Position numbers and translations under genes: made by a program. Shown in pieces: positions 16,485 to 26,500 of a DNA stretch of 49,342 bases (position 1 is the first letter of the stretch; each line of letters starts with the position of its first letter). Source of the stretch: 43-108 sp001915545 (GTDB lineage Bacteria; Bacteroidota; Bacteroidia; Bacteroidales; Bacteroidaceae); the NCBI GenBank assembly GCA_902491215.1, contig CABUGV010000026.1, forward strand, positions 1 to 49,342. Direction: 5' to 3'. The notes under the pieces were generated by a model, which saw only the letters and a list, made by a program, of their open reading frames with translations, made no database searches and was not told the DNA's origin.

Positions 16485-19136
16485 ATGAGAATGAAACAAA
16501 CAGCAACCCGTCTGACCAGTTTTCTATTTCTGCTGTTGGTCGTAAGCATAGGTGTCTCGGCACAGCGAGTTTTCAATCATCCTGGAGGTATTTTGAGCAG
16601 TACCGACCTGGAGCGTATCAAACAGCATGTGGATGCAGGTGACGAGCCTTGGGCTTCGTGCTGGAAAGACCTGCAAAGCTACTCTCTTGCGCAGAATACC
16701 TATACAGCAAAACCTTCTGCTGAAATAGGTGGTGGAGGTACACGCCAGAGAGCAGCCAGCGATGGATATGCAGCTATGCTGAACGCTATCGAGTGGCACA
16801 TCACGGGAAATACAGCCTACGCCGATTGTGCTGCAAGGATTCTTACTGCATGGGGCGAGACACTAGAAACAGCCTCAGCCGAACTCTATCAGTATCCGTG
16901 CCGAAATATGATTATGGCGGCTGAAATGCTGAGAAACAGCGATGGTTCGTTCTATGAAGGATGGGCTGAAAACGACCGCAATATGTTCCTGACAAAGGTG
17001 CGCACTGTGATGTATCCTGCAGCAAAGAAATTTTGCACTTACATGAATTCACACCCATCCTGGTATACTCCAGCGGCGTTGGTTGTAATGGCATCTGGTG
17101 TGCTTCTTGATGATGCCGCTATCTATCAGGAAGGTTATGACCTGATGCTGAACACAGACCATTGGGGACAGATGTACGGAGGTTCAATCGAACCTAGCGG
17201 ACAGATGAGAGAGATGGGGCGTGACAACGTTCATGGAGGACTGACACTTGGCGACATTACACAAGCTTGTCTGCTTGCATGGAATCAAGGTGACGATTTG
17301 TTTGCAGCAGGAGACAATCGTCTGCTAAAAGGTGTTGAGTACTGGTGCAGATACAACACCGGACATCCGGACACTCCATTTGAGCCTCTCGATTGCAGCG
17401 GTCTGGACAATTCTACAGGATTTTCTTTCTATTACATCTCTATGCACAACAACGGATTCCGCCTACGTCCTGACGCATGCTGCTTTGAAGCCGTTTATCA
17501 CCACTATAAGGAAGTAAAGGGCATGGATGACGAAAAGGAATTCCCATATCTGACTATAGCCGCACGTCTTGCCCGCCCTGACACCGCCAACGAACTTCTT
17601 GGATTTGGCACGTTATTCTTTACAATAGATGCAAAGACATCGCTATACATGACAGAAGAACCTGCAAAGCCGCAGGACTTCCGTGCAGAGGACGGATACA
17701 AATGCATTTATGTGTCATGGAAACACCCGGAAAATGAGGATGCACGCGGATTCAACCTGTACCGTTCTACGGACGGCAAATCGTTCTCGTTGCTAAAAAC
17801 GTGGGATTACTATACAAACAATATATACAAGGACGAGGATGTAGAGCCGGGAAAGACCTACTACTACAAGCTCAGACTTATAAATAGAGCCGGAGGCAGC
17901 CTGATGAGCGAAATATCATCTGCTACCGCACAACCAGGAACAGATGAGCTTCCAGGCAAATGGAACTTTGCAGGAATCAGCTCTGGTTCATACGGAGGAG
18001 GAATGTTCACAGCAGCGCAAGACTCTACATTTGCAGTTTCAGGTCTTGGCAAAGATATTGGTGGAACATCGGATATGCTGGGATATGTATATAAGAAGGT
18101 TACCGGCGATGCAACACTGACTGTACGCCTGACATCAACCAAAGAGGCATTCTACAAGGTTGGTGTAATGATGCGAGGAACGCTTGACAGCCGTGGTCAG
18201 TCTGCGGGTCTTACTCTCGGAGAAACAGGTTACCGCATGGTCCGCATGTTCTATCGTACTTCAGTTGGAAATTCAACCAGCTGGATTAATGGAACAAACT
18301 ACGGATATGCCCCAATGTGGATGCGCGTGAAACGCGAAGGAAATAAGTTCTCTACTTATATCAGCCGTGACGGTGATACATGGTACCTTATAGGTTCTAC
18401 TACAATGTATATGCCAAAGACATACTATGTCGGCATGGCATCATGCAACGGACAGACATCTGGCGAGACATACGAAGCAATTTTTGACCACGTAAGTCTG
18501 GAGGCAGAAGATGCAGCACCTGAAAATGTTCCAACAGCGCCCAGAGGATTAACTGCGATATGGACGGATTCGTGCACAGCCTCACTCTCGTGGCAAAGTG
18601 TTGAAGACGCAGACTCGTTCATTGTGTACCGCTCAACTGACAACGTGAATTTTGATTCGATTGCTACTGTGAGTGCATTCAAGCTTGAAGACAAGGTGAC
18701 TTTGCCTGGCAAGTATTTCTATAGCGTAGCCGCATTCAATACACTAGGTATGGGTGAACTTTGTGATGCAGTGGAAATCGAACTGTATGATGCAGAACAG
18801 CTGAGCGGAACAGTTATAGGAACCGAGGGGTCATGGAACAATAATCCTTCGACAACAAGAAGTGCCGCTCTGGACAACAATATCGGAACTTTTTTCGATG
18901 CACTTGAGGCAGACGGTGCCTGGGTCGGCTATGATATGGGCGAGAAAGGAAGTGCAATGGTAGCCTTCGTGAAATTTGCGCCACGAAATGGATATCCCGA
19001 ACGTATGACGGGTGGTGAATTTCAAGCGGCAACAACTGCTGACTTCAGTGATGCGTGGACTATTGCCAAGGTAGACGAAGAGCCTGCAGAAGGCGTACTC
19101 ACTAAGCTTACTGCACCTTCAAGAAGATATTATTGA
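16485..19136 (+). CDS. Secreted alginate-lyase-fold polysaccharide lyase, modular, cut by an in-frame TGA
   Basis: An 883-residue product with a signal peptide (to about residue 27, VSAQ). Residues about 28-375 match the alginate-lyase-like (alpha/alpha)n fold: NHPGGILSSTDLERIKQHV, AMLNAIEWHITGNTAY, HPSWYTPAAL and GGSIEPSGQMREMGRDNVHG, with the last two holding candidate catalytic His/Arg/Tyr residues. Accessory modules follow: a fibronectin-III domain (about 390-485), a DUF1349/concanavalin-like domain (490-675), a second fibronectin-III (685-770) and a discoidin-type carbohydrate-binding domain from about 775. The last domain stops after SRRYY at a TGA, but the same frame continues for 72 codons with the rest of it. 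The likely substrate is a uronic-acid polysaccharide. The catalytic domain is intact. Confidence 0.8.
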   Translation: MRMKQTATRLTSFLFLLLVVSIGVSAQRVFNHPGGILSSTDLERIKQHVDAGDEPWASCWKDLQSYSLAQNTYTAKPSAEIGGGGTRQRAASDGYAAMLNAIEWHITGNTAYADCAARILTAWGETLETASAELYQYPCRNMIMAAEMLRNSDGSFYEGWAENDRNMFLTKVRTVMYPAAKKFCTYMNSHPSWYTPAALVVMASGVLLDDAAIYQEGYDLMLNTDHWGQMYGGSIEPSGQMREMGRDNVHGGLTLGDITQACLLAWNQGDDLFAAGDNRLLKGVEYWCRYNTGHPDTPFEPLDCSGLDNSTGFSFYYISMHNNGFRLRPDACCFEAVYHHYKEVKGMDDEKEFPYLTIAARLARPDTANELLGFGTLFFTIDAKTSLYMTEEPAKPQDFRAEDGYKCIYVSWKHPENEDARGFNLYRSTDGKSFSLLKTWDYYTNNIYKDEDVEPGKTYYYKLRLINRAGGSLMSEISSATAQPGTDELPGKWNFAGISSGSYGGGMFTAAQDSTFAVSGLGKDIGGTSDMLGYVYKKVTGDATLTVRLTSTKEAFYKVGVMMRGTLDSRGQSAGLTLGETGYRMVRMFYRTSVGNSTSWINGTNYGYAPMWMRVKREGNKFSTYISRDGDTWYLIGSTTMYMPKTYYVGMASCNGQTSGETYEAIFDHVSLEAEDAAPENVPTAPRGLTAIWTDSCTASLSWQSVEDADSFIVYRSTDNVNFDSIATVSAFKLEDKVTLPGKYFYSVAAFNTLGMGELCDAVEIELYDAEQLSGTVIGTEGSWNNNPSTTRSAALDNNIGTFFDALEADGAWVGYDMGEKGSAMVAFVKFAPRNGYPERMTGGEFQAATTADFSDAWTIAKVDEEPAEGVLTKLTAPSRRYY

Positions 19137-19352
19137 TACCTTCGATACATATCGCCCGACGGAGGCAACTGCAATGTGGCTGAGGTTCAATTCTTTGGAC
19201 ACAAGAAGACAGATGACACCGATACCATAACAGATGTTACGGTTTCACCGGAAGAAAAAGATGGTGATGTTTTCTCTATCAATGGAATTAAAGTGAACAA
19301 GACCGAAAAAGGTCATATATACATAAAGAGCGGAAAGAAATTCTATCAGAAT
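19137..19352 (+). pseudogene. In-frame remainder of the lyase C-terminus beyond the TGA
   Basis: Seventy-two codons in the same frame as the lyase complete its discoidin-like domain (YLRYISPDGGNCNVAEVQFF) and add a short tail (DGDVFSINGIKVNKT, then IYIKSGKKFYQN) like the C-terminal sorting or anchor tails of Bacteroidota secreted enzymes. It ends at TGA 19353-19355. The interrupting TGA at 19134-19136 stands where an Arg or Trp codon would fit (for example CGA to TGA). Confidence 0.75.
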
Positions 19353-19383
19353 TGAAAAGTTTAAAAAGAGGTTTTTCATAAAT

Positions 19384-19432
19384 GGATGTGCGGATCGACT
19401 GTATGCATTCAGTATGATCTGCATATTTTTTT
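19384..19432 (+). terminator. Terminator after the lyase gene
   Basis: GGATGTGCGGATC (19384-19396) can pair, with G-U pairs, with GATCTGCATAT (19416-19426). An ACTG/CAGT pair extends the stem inward, and a run of seven T follows. Confidence 0.65.
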
Positions 19433-19506
19433 GTATGTATCCTCTCTTGCCTTGAAACATTATGCAAAACGTATGGCGTCACAACAGTGTTGACTGTTTG
19501 AATTAT

Positions 19507-19537
19507 TTGCGCTTTACGCAAATTGTGATTATTTTTG
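19507..19537 (+). promoter_or_regulatory. Promoter of the kinase-recF operon
   Basis: TTG (19507-19509), 20-base spacer, then TATTTTTG (19530-19537). This is a full Bacteroidota housekeeping promoter match, 26 bases before the ATG at 19564. Confidence 0.7.
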
Positions 19538-19563
19538 TATGTTGTAACGCAAAATAAGAAGAA

Positions 19564-20406
19564 ATGATCCTAATAGCCGACAGCGGCTCCACAAAGACAG
19601 CGTGGTGCCTCACAGACGGAAAATCTAAAAAATCGATAATGACGCAGGGCATCAACCCTTTTCTGCAAAGCGAGCAGGAAATTAGTGCGATTTTGCATAA
19701 CGAGTTGTTCTGCGACATAAATCTGGGCGAAACCGATGAAATTTATTTTTATGGAGCCGGATGTACGCCAGAAAAAAGCGGACAGGTCAGCAAGGCTTTG
19801 CGGCTGGCTTCGTCGGGACTTCCAAAAATCAGTGTCGGAAGCGATTTGCTCGGTGCGGCACGTTCGTTGTGCGGCACAGACAGTGGCATTGTATGCATAT
19901 TAGGAACAGGATCTAATTCTTGCTATTTCGACGGCAACAGCATAACAGACAATGTGCCTCCGATGGGATTCATACTCGGTGATGAAGGAAGCGGTGCCTA
20001 CATTGGTAGAAGGCTCGTAGGCGGATGCCTGAAGAAACAATTTTCGGACACAATTTGCCGAAGTTTTCTTGAAGAGACCAAGCTGACGGTACCGTCTATC
20101 ATTGAAAAGGTGTACAGACAACCTATGCCTAACAGATTCCTGGCAAGCTTGTCGCCGTTTTGTGCCCGACACCGCGATGACAAAGAAATTCATAATTTCA
20201 TCGTAGATTGCTTCAAGGAATTCTTCAAACGCAATGTTGCCGCATATCAAAATGGCGGAAGCAAGGTGCACTTTATCGGTTCGATAGCTTGGTTCTACAG
20301 ACACGAATTGCGAGAAGCGGCCGAGACGGAGGGATACAGTGTTGGCAAGATTTGTCAGACGCCAATGGACGGACTGGTAAAATTTCATCTTAGACATAAG
20401 CTATAA
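19564..20406 (+). CDS. BadF/BadG/BcrA/BcrD-type ATPase, N-acetylglucosamine kinase-like
   Basis: 280 residues, the usual length for this Bacteroidota family. The N-terminal phosphate loop of the ASKHA fold is MILIADSGSTKTAWCL. A second phosphate motif is VCILGTGSNSCYFDG, and GFILGDEGSGAYIGRRLVGG matches the sugar-kinase hinge. Family members phosphorylate N-acetylglucosamine or act as related ATPases; here this would serve amino-sugar or cell-wall recycling in the cytoplasm. The gene lies 15 bases before recF and shares its promoter. Confidence 0.85.
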   Translation: MILIADSGSTKTAWCLTDGKSKKSIMTQGINPFLQSEQEISAILHNELFCDINLGETDEIYFYGAGCTPEKSGQVSKALRLASSGLPKISVGSDLLGAARSLCGTDSGIVCILGTGSNSCYFDGNSITDNVPPMGFILGDEGSGAYIGRRLVGGCLKKQFSDTICRSFLEETKLTVPSIIEKVYRQPMPNRFLASLSPFCARHRDDKEIHNFIVDCFKEFFKRNVAAYQNGGSKVHFIGSIAWFYRHELREAAETEGYSVGKICQTPMDGLVKFHLRHKL

Positions 20407-20421
20407 CAGAACGTTGACAAC

Positions 20422-21543
20422 ATGCTGAAAAAGATTAATATACTCAATTATAAAAATATTGCAGAAGCAGAATTGAGCTTTTCTGAAAGAATCAATTGTT
20501 TCGTTGGAAGCAACGGTGAGGGAAAGACGAATGTGCTTGATGCAATATATTTTCTTTCGTTCACAAAGAGCGCTACAAACTCCGTTGATTCAACGACTAT
20601 CAGACATGGCGAGGAGTTCATGATGCTACAGGGATTGTATGAGATTGATGGCAACGATGAAGAAATATACTGCGGTCTTAAAGCACATCAGAAAAAGCGA
20701 TTCAGACGCAACAAGAAAGAATATAAAAAGTTATCTGAACATATAGGATTCATTCCGCTCATCATTGTGTCGCCAAACGACAGTGCTCTAATAGCTGGAG
20801 GCAGTGACGAAAGGCGTAAATTCATGGACGTTGTCATCTCGCAATATGACAATGACTATCTGCATCTTCTGGTCAGGTACAACAAGGCTCTACAGCAGAG
20901 AAATGCGTTGCTGAAAATGGAAGAAGAGCCAGATCTGGAACTGATGAAAGCCTTTGAAGAGGTAATGGCTGATGCCGGTGAACGCATTTATGAGAAACGA
21001 TGCCAGTTCATAGAAAAATTAGTGCCAGTATTTCAGAAATTCTATACGGCCATATCCGGTGATCAGGAACAGGTCGGACTAGAATACATAAGCCACTGTC
21101 AGCGAGGGCCGTTGCTGGACGTCATACAAAGAGACAGATTCAAGGATCGCGCCATCGGTTATTCCTTGCACGGCGTGCACAAAGATGAACTTGAAATGAC
21201 TCTAGGAGGATATCCAATAAAGCGAGAGGGATCGCAGGGCCAGAACAAGACGTATTTGATTTCTTTGAAATTGGCGCAGTTTGATTTTCTTAAAGAGAAA
21301 GACGGAAGAAAATGCCCTCTCCTATTGCTTGACGATATTTTCGATAAACTTGACTCTAAAAGAGTCGAACAGATAATAAGAATTGTCGGCGGTGGTGATT
21401 TCGGACAGATATTCATTACTGACACCAACAGGGAGAACCTCGACAAGATTCTTGAACGTTCTCAAGGACAATACAAGATATTTACAGTTTGCGGAGGACG
21501 TATCACAGATACTTCTTCTACAGAAACAACGAATGAAGAATGA
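20422..21543 (+). CDS. recF: DNA replication/repair protein RecF
   Basis: 373 residues, normal length. The SMC-like ATPase elements are all visible: Walker A GSNGEGKT at residues 29-36 after the typical start (LKKINILNYKNI), the N-terminal core SFTKSATNS, the signature REGSQGQNKTYLISLKLAQF and the Walker B with D-loop LLLLDDIFDKLDSKR near 300. RecF helps load RecA at gapped DNA with RecO and RecR. Its stop overlaps the start of the DUF721 gene (ATGA), a conserved Bacteroidota arrangement indicating translational coupling. Confidence 0.95.
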   Translation: MLKKINILNYKNIAEAELSFSERINCFVGSNGEGKTNVLDAIYFLSFTKSATNSVDSTTIRHGEEFMMLQGLYEIDGNDEEIYCGLKAHQKKRFRRNKKEYKKLSEHIGFIPLIIVSPNDSALIAGGSDERRKFMDVVISQYDNDYLHLLVRYNKALQQRNALLKMEEEPDLELMKAFEEVMADAGERIYEKRCQFIEKLVPVFQKFYTAISGDQEQVGLEYISHCQRGPLLDVIQRDRFKDRAIGYSLHGVHKDELEMTLGGYPIKREGSQGQNKTYLISLKLAQFDFLKEKDGRKCPLLLLDDIFDKLDSKRVEQIIRIVGGGDFGQIFITDTNRENLDKILERSQGQYKIFTVCGGRITDTSSTETTNEE

Positions 21544-21830
21544 GGCGCAAGAATACAGAACAGATTGGAGACATAATAATGCAGTTTCTCAGAAGCGAGG
21601 GACTGGAGACACCTCTCAACCAATATAGACTGATTGAGGCATGGAAAGATGTACTAGGGCAAGACATTGGAAAATATACAGGCGAAATGTTCATTAAAAA
21701 TCAGACACTGCATGTGCAGATAAAGTCATCGGTGCTCAAACAGGACTTGATGATGTCGAGAAGCAACATCATAAAAAGGCTCAATGAATATGTCAAAGCA
21801 AACGTAATAACTGAAATTATTTTCCACTGA
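21540..21830 (+). CDS. DUF721 (DciA-like) protein
   Basis: A 96-residue cytoplasmic protein overlapping recF by 4 bases. It has the compact DUF721 pattern: RLIEAWKDVLGQDIGKYT, MFIKNQTLHVQIKSSVLKQDLMM and a C-terminal LNEYVKANVITEIIF strand. The broader family includes DciA, which helps load the replicative helicase; whether this short Bacteroidota form does so is inferred. The coupling to recF fits a DNA-metabolism role. Confidence 0.88.
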   Translation: MRRKNTEQIGDIIMQFLRSEGLETPLNQYRLIEAWKDVLGQDIGKYTGEMFIKNQTLHVQIKSSVLKQDLMMSRSNIIKRLNEYVKANVITEIIFH

Positions 21831-21908
21831 AACAGTATGCTCAGCGCATGAGGATACTTAAAAGACAAATATTTCGTGCATTTTTTTCAATTATTATAGA
21901 AAAACAGC

Positions 21909-21945
21909 TAAATTTGCGCGGTTTATGTACGAAACACGCATAAAC
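21909..21945 (+). promoter_or_regulatory. -7 box (TAAATTTG) and 5'-end hairpin of the TPR gene
   Basis: TAAATTTG at 21909-21916 is an exact consensus match. The predicted transcript start then coincides with a 7-bp dyad, GTTTATG (21921-21927) and CATAAAC (21939-21945), which would form a hairpin at the extreme 5' end of the mRNA. The ATG is at 21987. Confidence 0.55.
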
Positions 21946-21986
21946 TGCAAGTCAATTCGAAATAATAAAAACAACAAAATAAAAAA

Positions 21987-22658
21987 ATGGCAAAGACAAC
22001 AAAAAAAGAACCAACTGGTTTGGAACTAGAGTTGGGAAAATCTGAAGCATTCATCGAGAAGAATCTCAAAGGCATCATCATCGCTATTGTAGCAGTAATC
22101 GTATGTGTATGCGGTTATTACATCTACAAGAACCACATGGACGAAGTTGAAAAGAAGGCAGAAGTCGCACTCTACAAGAGTCAGACTTATTTCGCTCAGG
22201 AACAGTATGAGACAGCCCTTAACGGCGACAGCATCAGCAGAACCGGTTTCCTCAAGATTATCGACCAGTACAGCGGAACAAAAACTGCCAACCTTGCAAA
22301 GCTTTACGCTGCTATCTGCTACGCCAACACAAACAAGTATGATGAAGCTATCAAGTATTTCGAGGATTTCAACCAGGAAGATGATCAGATGATTTCTCCT
22401 GCTTCAATCGCAGCTCTCGGAAACTGCTACATTCAGAAAGGCAATACTGAGAAAGGTGTAAAGCTTCTTGTTGAGGCAGCAGACAAGGCTGACAACAACA
22501 CTCTGAGTCCAATATTCCTTCTTCAGGCAGGTGAGGTTTATGAGTCTCTCAATCAGAATGATAAGGCTCTTGAACTCTACAACAGAATCAAGAAGGATTA
22601 CTTCAGATCTCCTCTGAGCCAGGACATCGACAAATACATCAACAGAGCTACAAAATAA
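21987..22658 (+). CDS. Membrane-anchored tetratricopeptide repeat protein (YfgM-like)
   Basis: 223 residues. A charged cytoplasmic start is followed by one membrane helix (GIIIAIVAVIVCVCGYYIY, about residues 29-48). The rest is TPR-like: ANTNKYDEAIKYFEDF, NCYIQKGNTEKGVKLL and YESLNQNDKALELYNRI. The layout is that of YfgM-type proteins, which in Proteobacteria associate with the Sec translocon. In Bacteroidota this gene commonly sits between the recF region and ribH; the function there is not settled. Confidence 0.85.
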   Translation: MAKTTKKEPTGLELELGKSEAFIEKNLKGIIIAIVAVIVCVCGYYIYKNHMDEVEKKAEVALYKSQTYFAQEQYETALNGDSISRTGFLKIIDQYSGTKTANLAKLYAAICYANTNKYDEAIKYFEDFNQEDDQMISPASIAALGNCYIQKGNTEKGVKLLVEAADKADNNTLSPIFLLQAGEVYESLNQNDKALELYNRIKKDYFRSPLSQDIDKYINRATK

Positions 22659-22739
22659 GATTTCAACATAACCTCAGCCCTGATTGCCATTGCATGAAGG
22701 ACAAGAGTGAATAAGAAATCTCAAACAAGAGTATAGAAT

Positions 22740-23243
22740 ATGGCAACAAAGTATCATAACCTGTCAGACTATGATTTGAATTCAGTGCCTGACGCTTCAG
22801 AAATGAAGTTCGGAATCGTTGTTAGCGAATGGAACAACAATATCACAGGTGCACTGCTTGAGGGTGCTTGCCGCACGCTGGAAAAGCATGGAGCAAGAGA
22901 AGAGAACATAAAGGTGTTCACCGTGCCTGGAAGTTTTGAGCTGACATACGCTAGTGCACAGATGGTGAAGCAAGGAGTAGATGCTGTGATTGCCATCGGA
23001 TGCGTGGTCAGAGGCGACACACCACATTTCGACTACATCTGTGAAGGTACAACTTACGGACTTGCGCACTTGAACGCTACGCAGGATGTACCAGTAATCT
23101 ACGGTCTGATAACTACAAATGACATGCAGCAGGCAGAAGACCGCAGTGGAGGTAAACTTGGCAACAAGGGAGATGAATGCGCCGTCACAGCTATCAAGAT
23201 GGCAGACTATGCAAGAAAAATCAAACACGGTCTTAACAAATGA
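22740..23243 (+). CDS. ribH: 6,7-dimethyl-8-ribityllumazine synthase
   Basis: 167 residues. It performs the penultimate step of riboflavin synthesis, condensing 3,4-dihydroxybutanone 4-phosphate with the ribityl-aminopyrimidine. Family motifs are present: FGIVVSEWNNNIT (substrate Trp), VPGSFELTYAS, AIGCVVRGDTPHFDYI with the catalytic His near residue 96, and GGKLGNKGDECAVTAIKM. A strong terminator follows. Confidence 0.96.
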   Translation: MATKYHNLSDYDLNSVPDASEMKFGIVVSEWNNNITGALLEGACRTLEKHGAREENIKVFTVPGSFELTYASAQMVKQGVDAVIAIGCVVRGDTPHFDYICEGTTYGLAHLNATQDVPVIYGLITTNDMQQAEDRSGGKLGNKGDECAVTAIKMADYARKIKHGLNK

Positions 23244-23290
23244 TAAGACACATGGGTAAGTTCTAATAACAACAGAACTTTTCGATAAAC

Positions 23291-23334
23291 ACAAGGGAGG
23301 ATGAAGCATAAATCAGCTTATCCTCCCTTGTTTT
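23291..23334 (+). terminator. Rho-independent terminator after ribH
   Basis: ACAAGGGAGGAT (23291-23302) pairs perfectly with ATCCTCCCTTGT (23320-23331), an inner AAGC/GCTT pair extends the stem, and TTTT follows. Confidence 0.9.
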
Positions 23335-23423
23335 ATTTCTGGTGGATTGAATACTCCAGTTATATCGTATCTTCGGCACTGATATTAATGGATGCATCTA
23401 TTTCCCACGTGTAAAAAAATGCG

Positions 23424-23431
23424 TATTTTTG
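23424..23431 (+). promoter_or_regulatory. -7 box (TATTTTTG) of the TamB-like gene
   Basis: An exact consensus match. It predicts transcription from about 23438, which excludes the ATG at 23420 as the translation start of the gene that follows. Confidence 0.55.
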
Positions 23432-23510
23432 CAGTAAAATAGTTAAGTTAGAGGATAAAGCCATCAAAAAGATAAAGCACATAGTTAGAGGAATCGTAGG
23501 AGGAATACTT

Positions 23511-26500
23511 GTGTTGTATTTCGGCCTGATTCTGCTGTTCAGTTTCCCATTCATGCAAAACATGTTGGCAAGCTGTGCTTCAGAGTATTTATCTGACTTG
23601 CTGGATACAGAAGTTCATGTCGGTAGTGTCAGTCCTGGACTACTGAACAGACTCATCATCGATGATATAGACATCAAGGACCAGAAAGGCAAAGACATGC
23701 TTAAGATTGCCAGAACATCGGCAAGCATAAGTGTTGCTTCGCTTTTCCACGGACAAATTAATATTTCAAGTTCACAGCTATTCGGAGTAAAGTGCGTTTT
23801 GTACAAAAAAGACGAAAAGTCTTTACCCAACTATCAGTTCGTGCTTGATGCTTTCAAGTCGGACAAGAAAGAAAGCAAATCGAGCATAAACCTCAGAATA
23901 AATTCTTTCATAATGAGGCACGCAAATCTGAAGTATGACGTGCTTGATGCGGAAAAAACTCCGGAAAAACTCAACATGAATCATCTTGATTTGAGGAATC
24001 TGGCCGCCACAATCTCACTCAAGGCATTTACCCCCGACTCGCTGAATCTTTCTGTAAAAAGACTAAATATCACGGAGAAAAACTCCGGGCTTCACATTGC
24101 AAATTTTCAAACAAAAATTGAAGCCAACAAAAGGACGGCTCTCATGTCTAAATTGTGTCTGACAATGGATGAGAGCCGGCTGAACATTGATACACTTGTG
24201 GCCGGATATGGATTTGACAAGAACAATAAGTTTGTTATCAAGTCATTTTCAACTGGAATTTCAGAAACAGTTCTAAGTGCAAGGGATTTCAGATGTCTTG
24301 TACCCGAACTTAACAAAGTGGATGCTAGAATCAATGTTGGATGCAACATTGAAGGCAACAATGAACATATCAGACTTAAGAATGTCTCTGTTAAGACAGA
24401 CAATGACGACATAGCTATCCTACTTGATGCATCCATTGATTACTACAGAAGCAAACATCCATTTCTTTCGGCTGACATAAACAATGTTGACATAAGTTCT
24501 GACGGAACTGAAATGCTTGTAAAAAGTCTTTCCGTAGATGAAAATACAGCCAAAATCCTCGAAAGGCTTGGCGATATTAATTTTTCCGGAAATGTATCAG
24601 TAGGCATGAATACTCTTTATGCCAAAGGTAAAATGGTTTGCGATGCAGGTGATCTTTCGATGGACTGTGGCATCGGCAAGGAAAAGAATCTGATGGGGCA
24701 TATTTCTTCTGACAACCTTGAGGTAGGAGAAATACTTGACAACGATAAATTAGGTAATGTTTCATTCGATATAGACGTTGATGGACGCATTGCAGACAAG
24801 ACATACCCGATAGGAACAATTGACGGCGATCTCATGCTTTTTGAATATGCCGGCTATCAATATCAAAATATTTCATTGGACGCAAACTCTGACGGTGAAA
24901 ACATTGGAGGAAAGCTGAATATCGACGACGAAAATCTGAAGCTGAATATTGACGGTCTCGTGCGTCCAACGGGCAATATGCCAAAGGCAAAGATTGCAGT
25001 AAACGTAAAGGATTTCAATCCTAAAAGTCTCAATCTTACGCAGAAATTTGCAGATGAAAAATATGCATTCAATTTGACTGCCGATCTCGTAGGAAAAAAC
25101 ATTGACAATGTTCTCGGAAGCATCAGTGTAGACTCAATTGAAGTCATAACACCTGAAAGACGTATCGTAACGGATAATATCAGAATCACATCACGCGCAG
25201 TGGACAGACGCAATAAGCACGTCACTATTGCGAGCGAATTTATCAATGCTGATATTAACGGCGATTTTGGTTATACTGATATCGTCAACAGCATACAAAA
25301 TAGATTAAGCCATCACTTGCCGTCGTTGGCCAAAAGAAAGAGTCGCACACATAACAATTTTGCTTTCGACATGACGATTTCTGACTCAGAGATGTTCAGA
25401 CATTTGACAGAGCTGCCAGCAAGTATGGCTGAAAATGTTGTGTTGAAAGGAGTCGTTGATGACGCATCTGGCAACGCTTCAATAGCATTGCTTGCACCTA
25501 AGGTATATTACAACAACACTTTATATGACTCGATTTCAATAATTTGCCAGGATTGCAGTGATTCACTGGATATTGGTATAAATCTTGAACGCATCAACGA
25601 TAAGGGACAGAAGACTGCCTTCGCAATATCTGCATATGCAAAAGACGACAAGCTTGATGCAGGTTTCGGATGGAGGAATCTTGACGGCATCGATATGGAA
25701 GGAAAAATCGGTGCAATTGCACAATTCACAGATAGTCTCGGAAAAAGAAAGACTTCCATTAATCTTAAGAAGACACAGATAAATATCAATAATACGCTTT
25801 GGCAGGTTCATCCATCAGCCGTAAGTATTTATGGAAAAGAAATAACTTGCAACGGTATAATGATAAACCATGTCGATCAGCACATCAAGATCGACGGAAA
25901 GATTTCCGACACACCAGGCGACTCACTTATAGCCGACATAAGTAAGATGCAGCTTGAGTATATTCTCGATTTGGTTAATTTCCACGCTGTAGAATTCAAA
26001 GGCAAAGCATCAGGACGCGCTATTGTGTCCGATTTTTATAACAAACCTAAAGCAGACGCATACCTTCTTGTCGATGGTTTTTCCTTGCAAGGCGGTGTAC
26101 TTGGCAATGCAAAACTTCACGGAAGTTGGAATGAAGAAATTAAGGGTATATCAATCACAGGACAGATTGATGATATCATTGAGGGACGTACAACTAAAGT
26201 TGACGGATACGTATCTCCAGGCAATAACGACATTGACCTTCTTATCGGCACGAACAAAACAAGTGCAAAGTTCCTCAACGGCTTTATCGGTGGCATATTC
26301 AGCAATATAGACGGAGACATTGACGGATATCTGAGAGTATGCGGTCCTTTGAACGAGATAAATCTGCTAGGCGACATTGTACCGCGAATCAACATGACAC
26401 TCAATGCTACGAATGTAACTTATCACACACTCGGCGATACAATAAAGTTGCGTCCCTACTCTTTCCGGTTTGACGATATAAGACTGGCAGACAAAAAGAA

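Noticed and set aside
19134..19136. Reassignment of TGA as a sense codon
   Set aside because: TGA ends other genes in the window (for example the flavin reductase at 13326-13328 and the CPBP gene at 5719-5721), so the code is standard here.
23420..23443. ATG-started frame (MRIFAVK) before the TamB-like gene
   Set aside because: It overlaps the -7 box, is in another frame and stops after seven codons.
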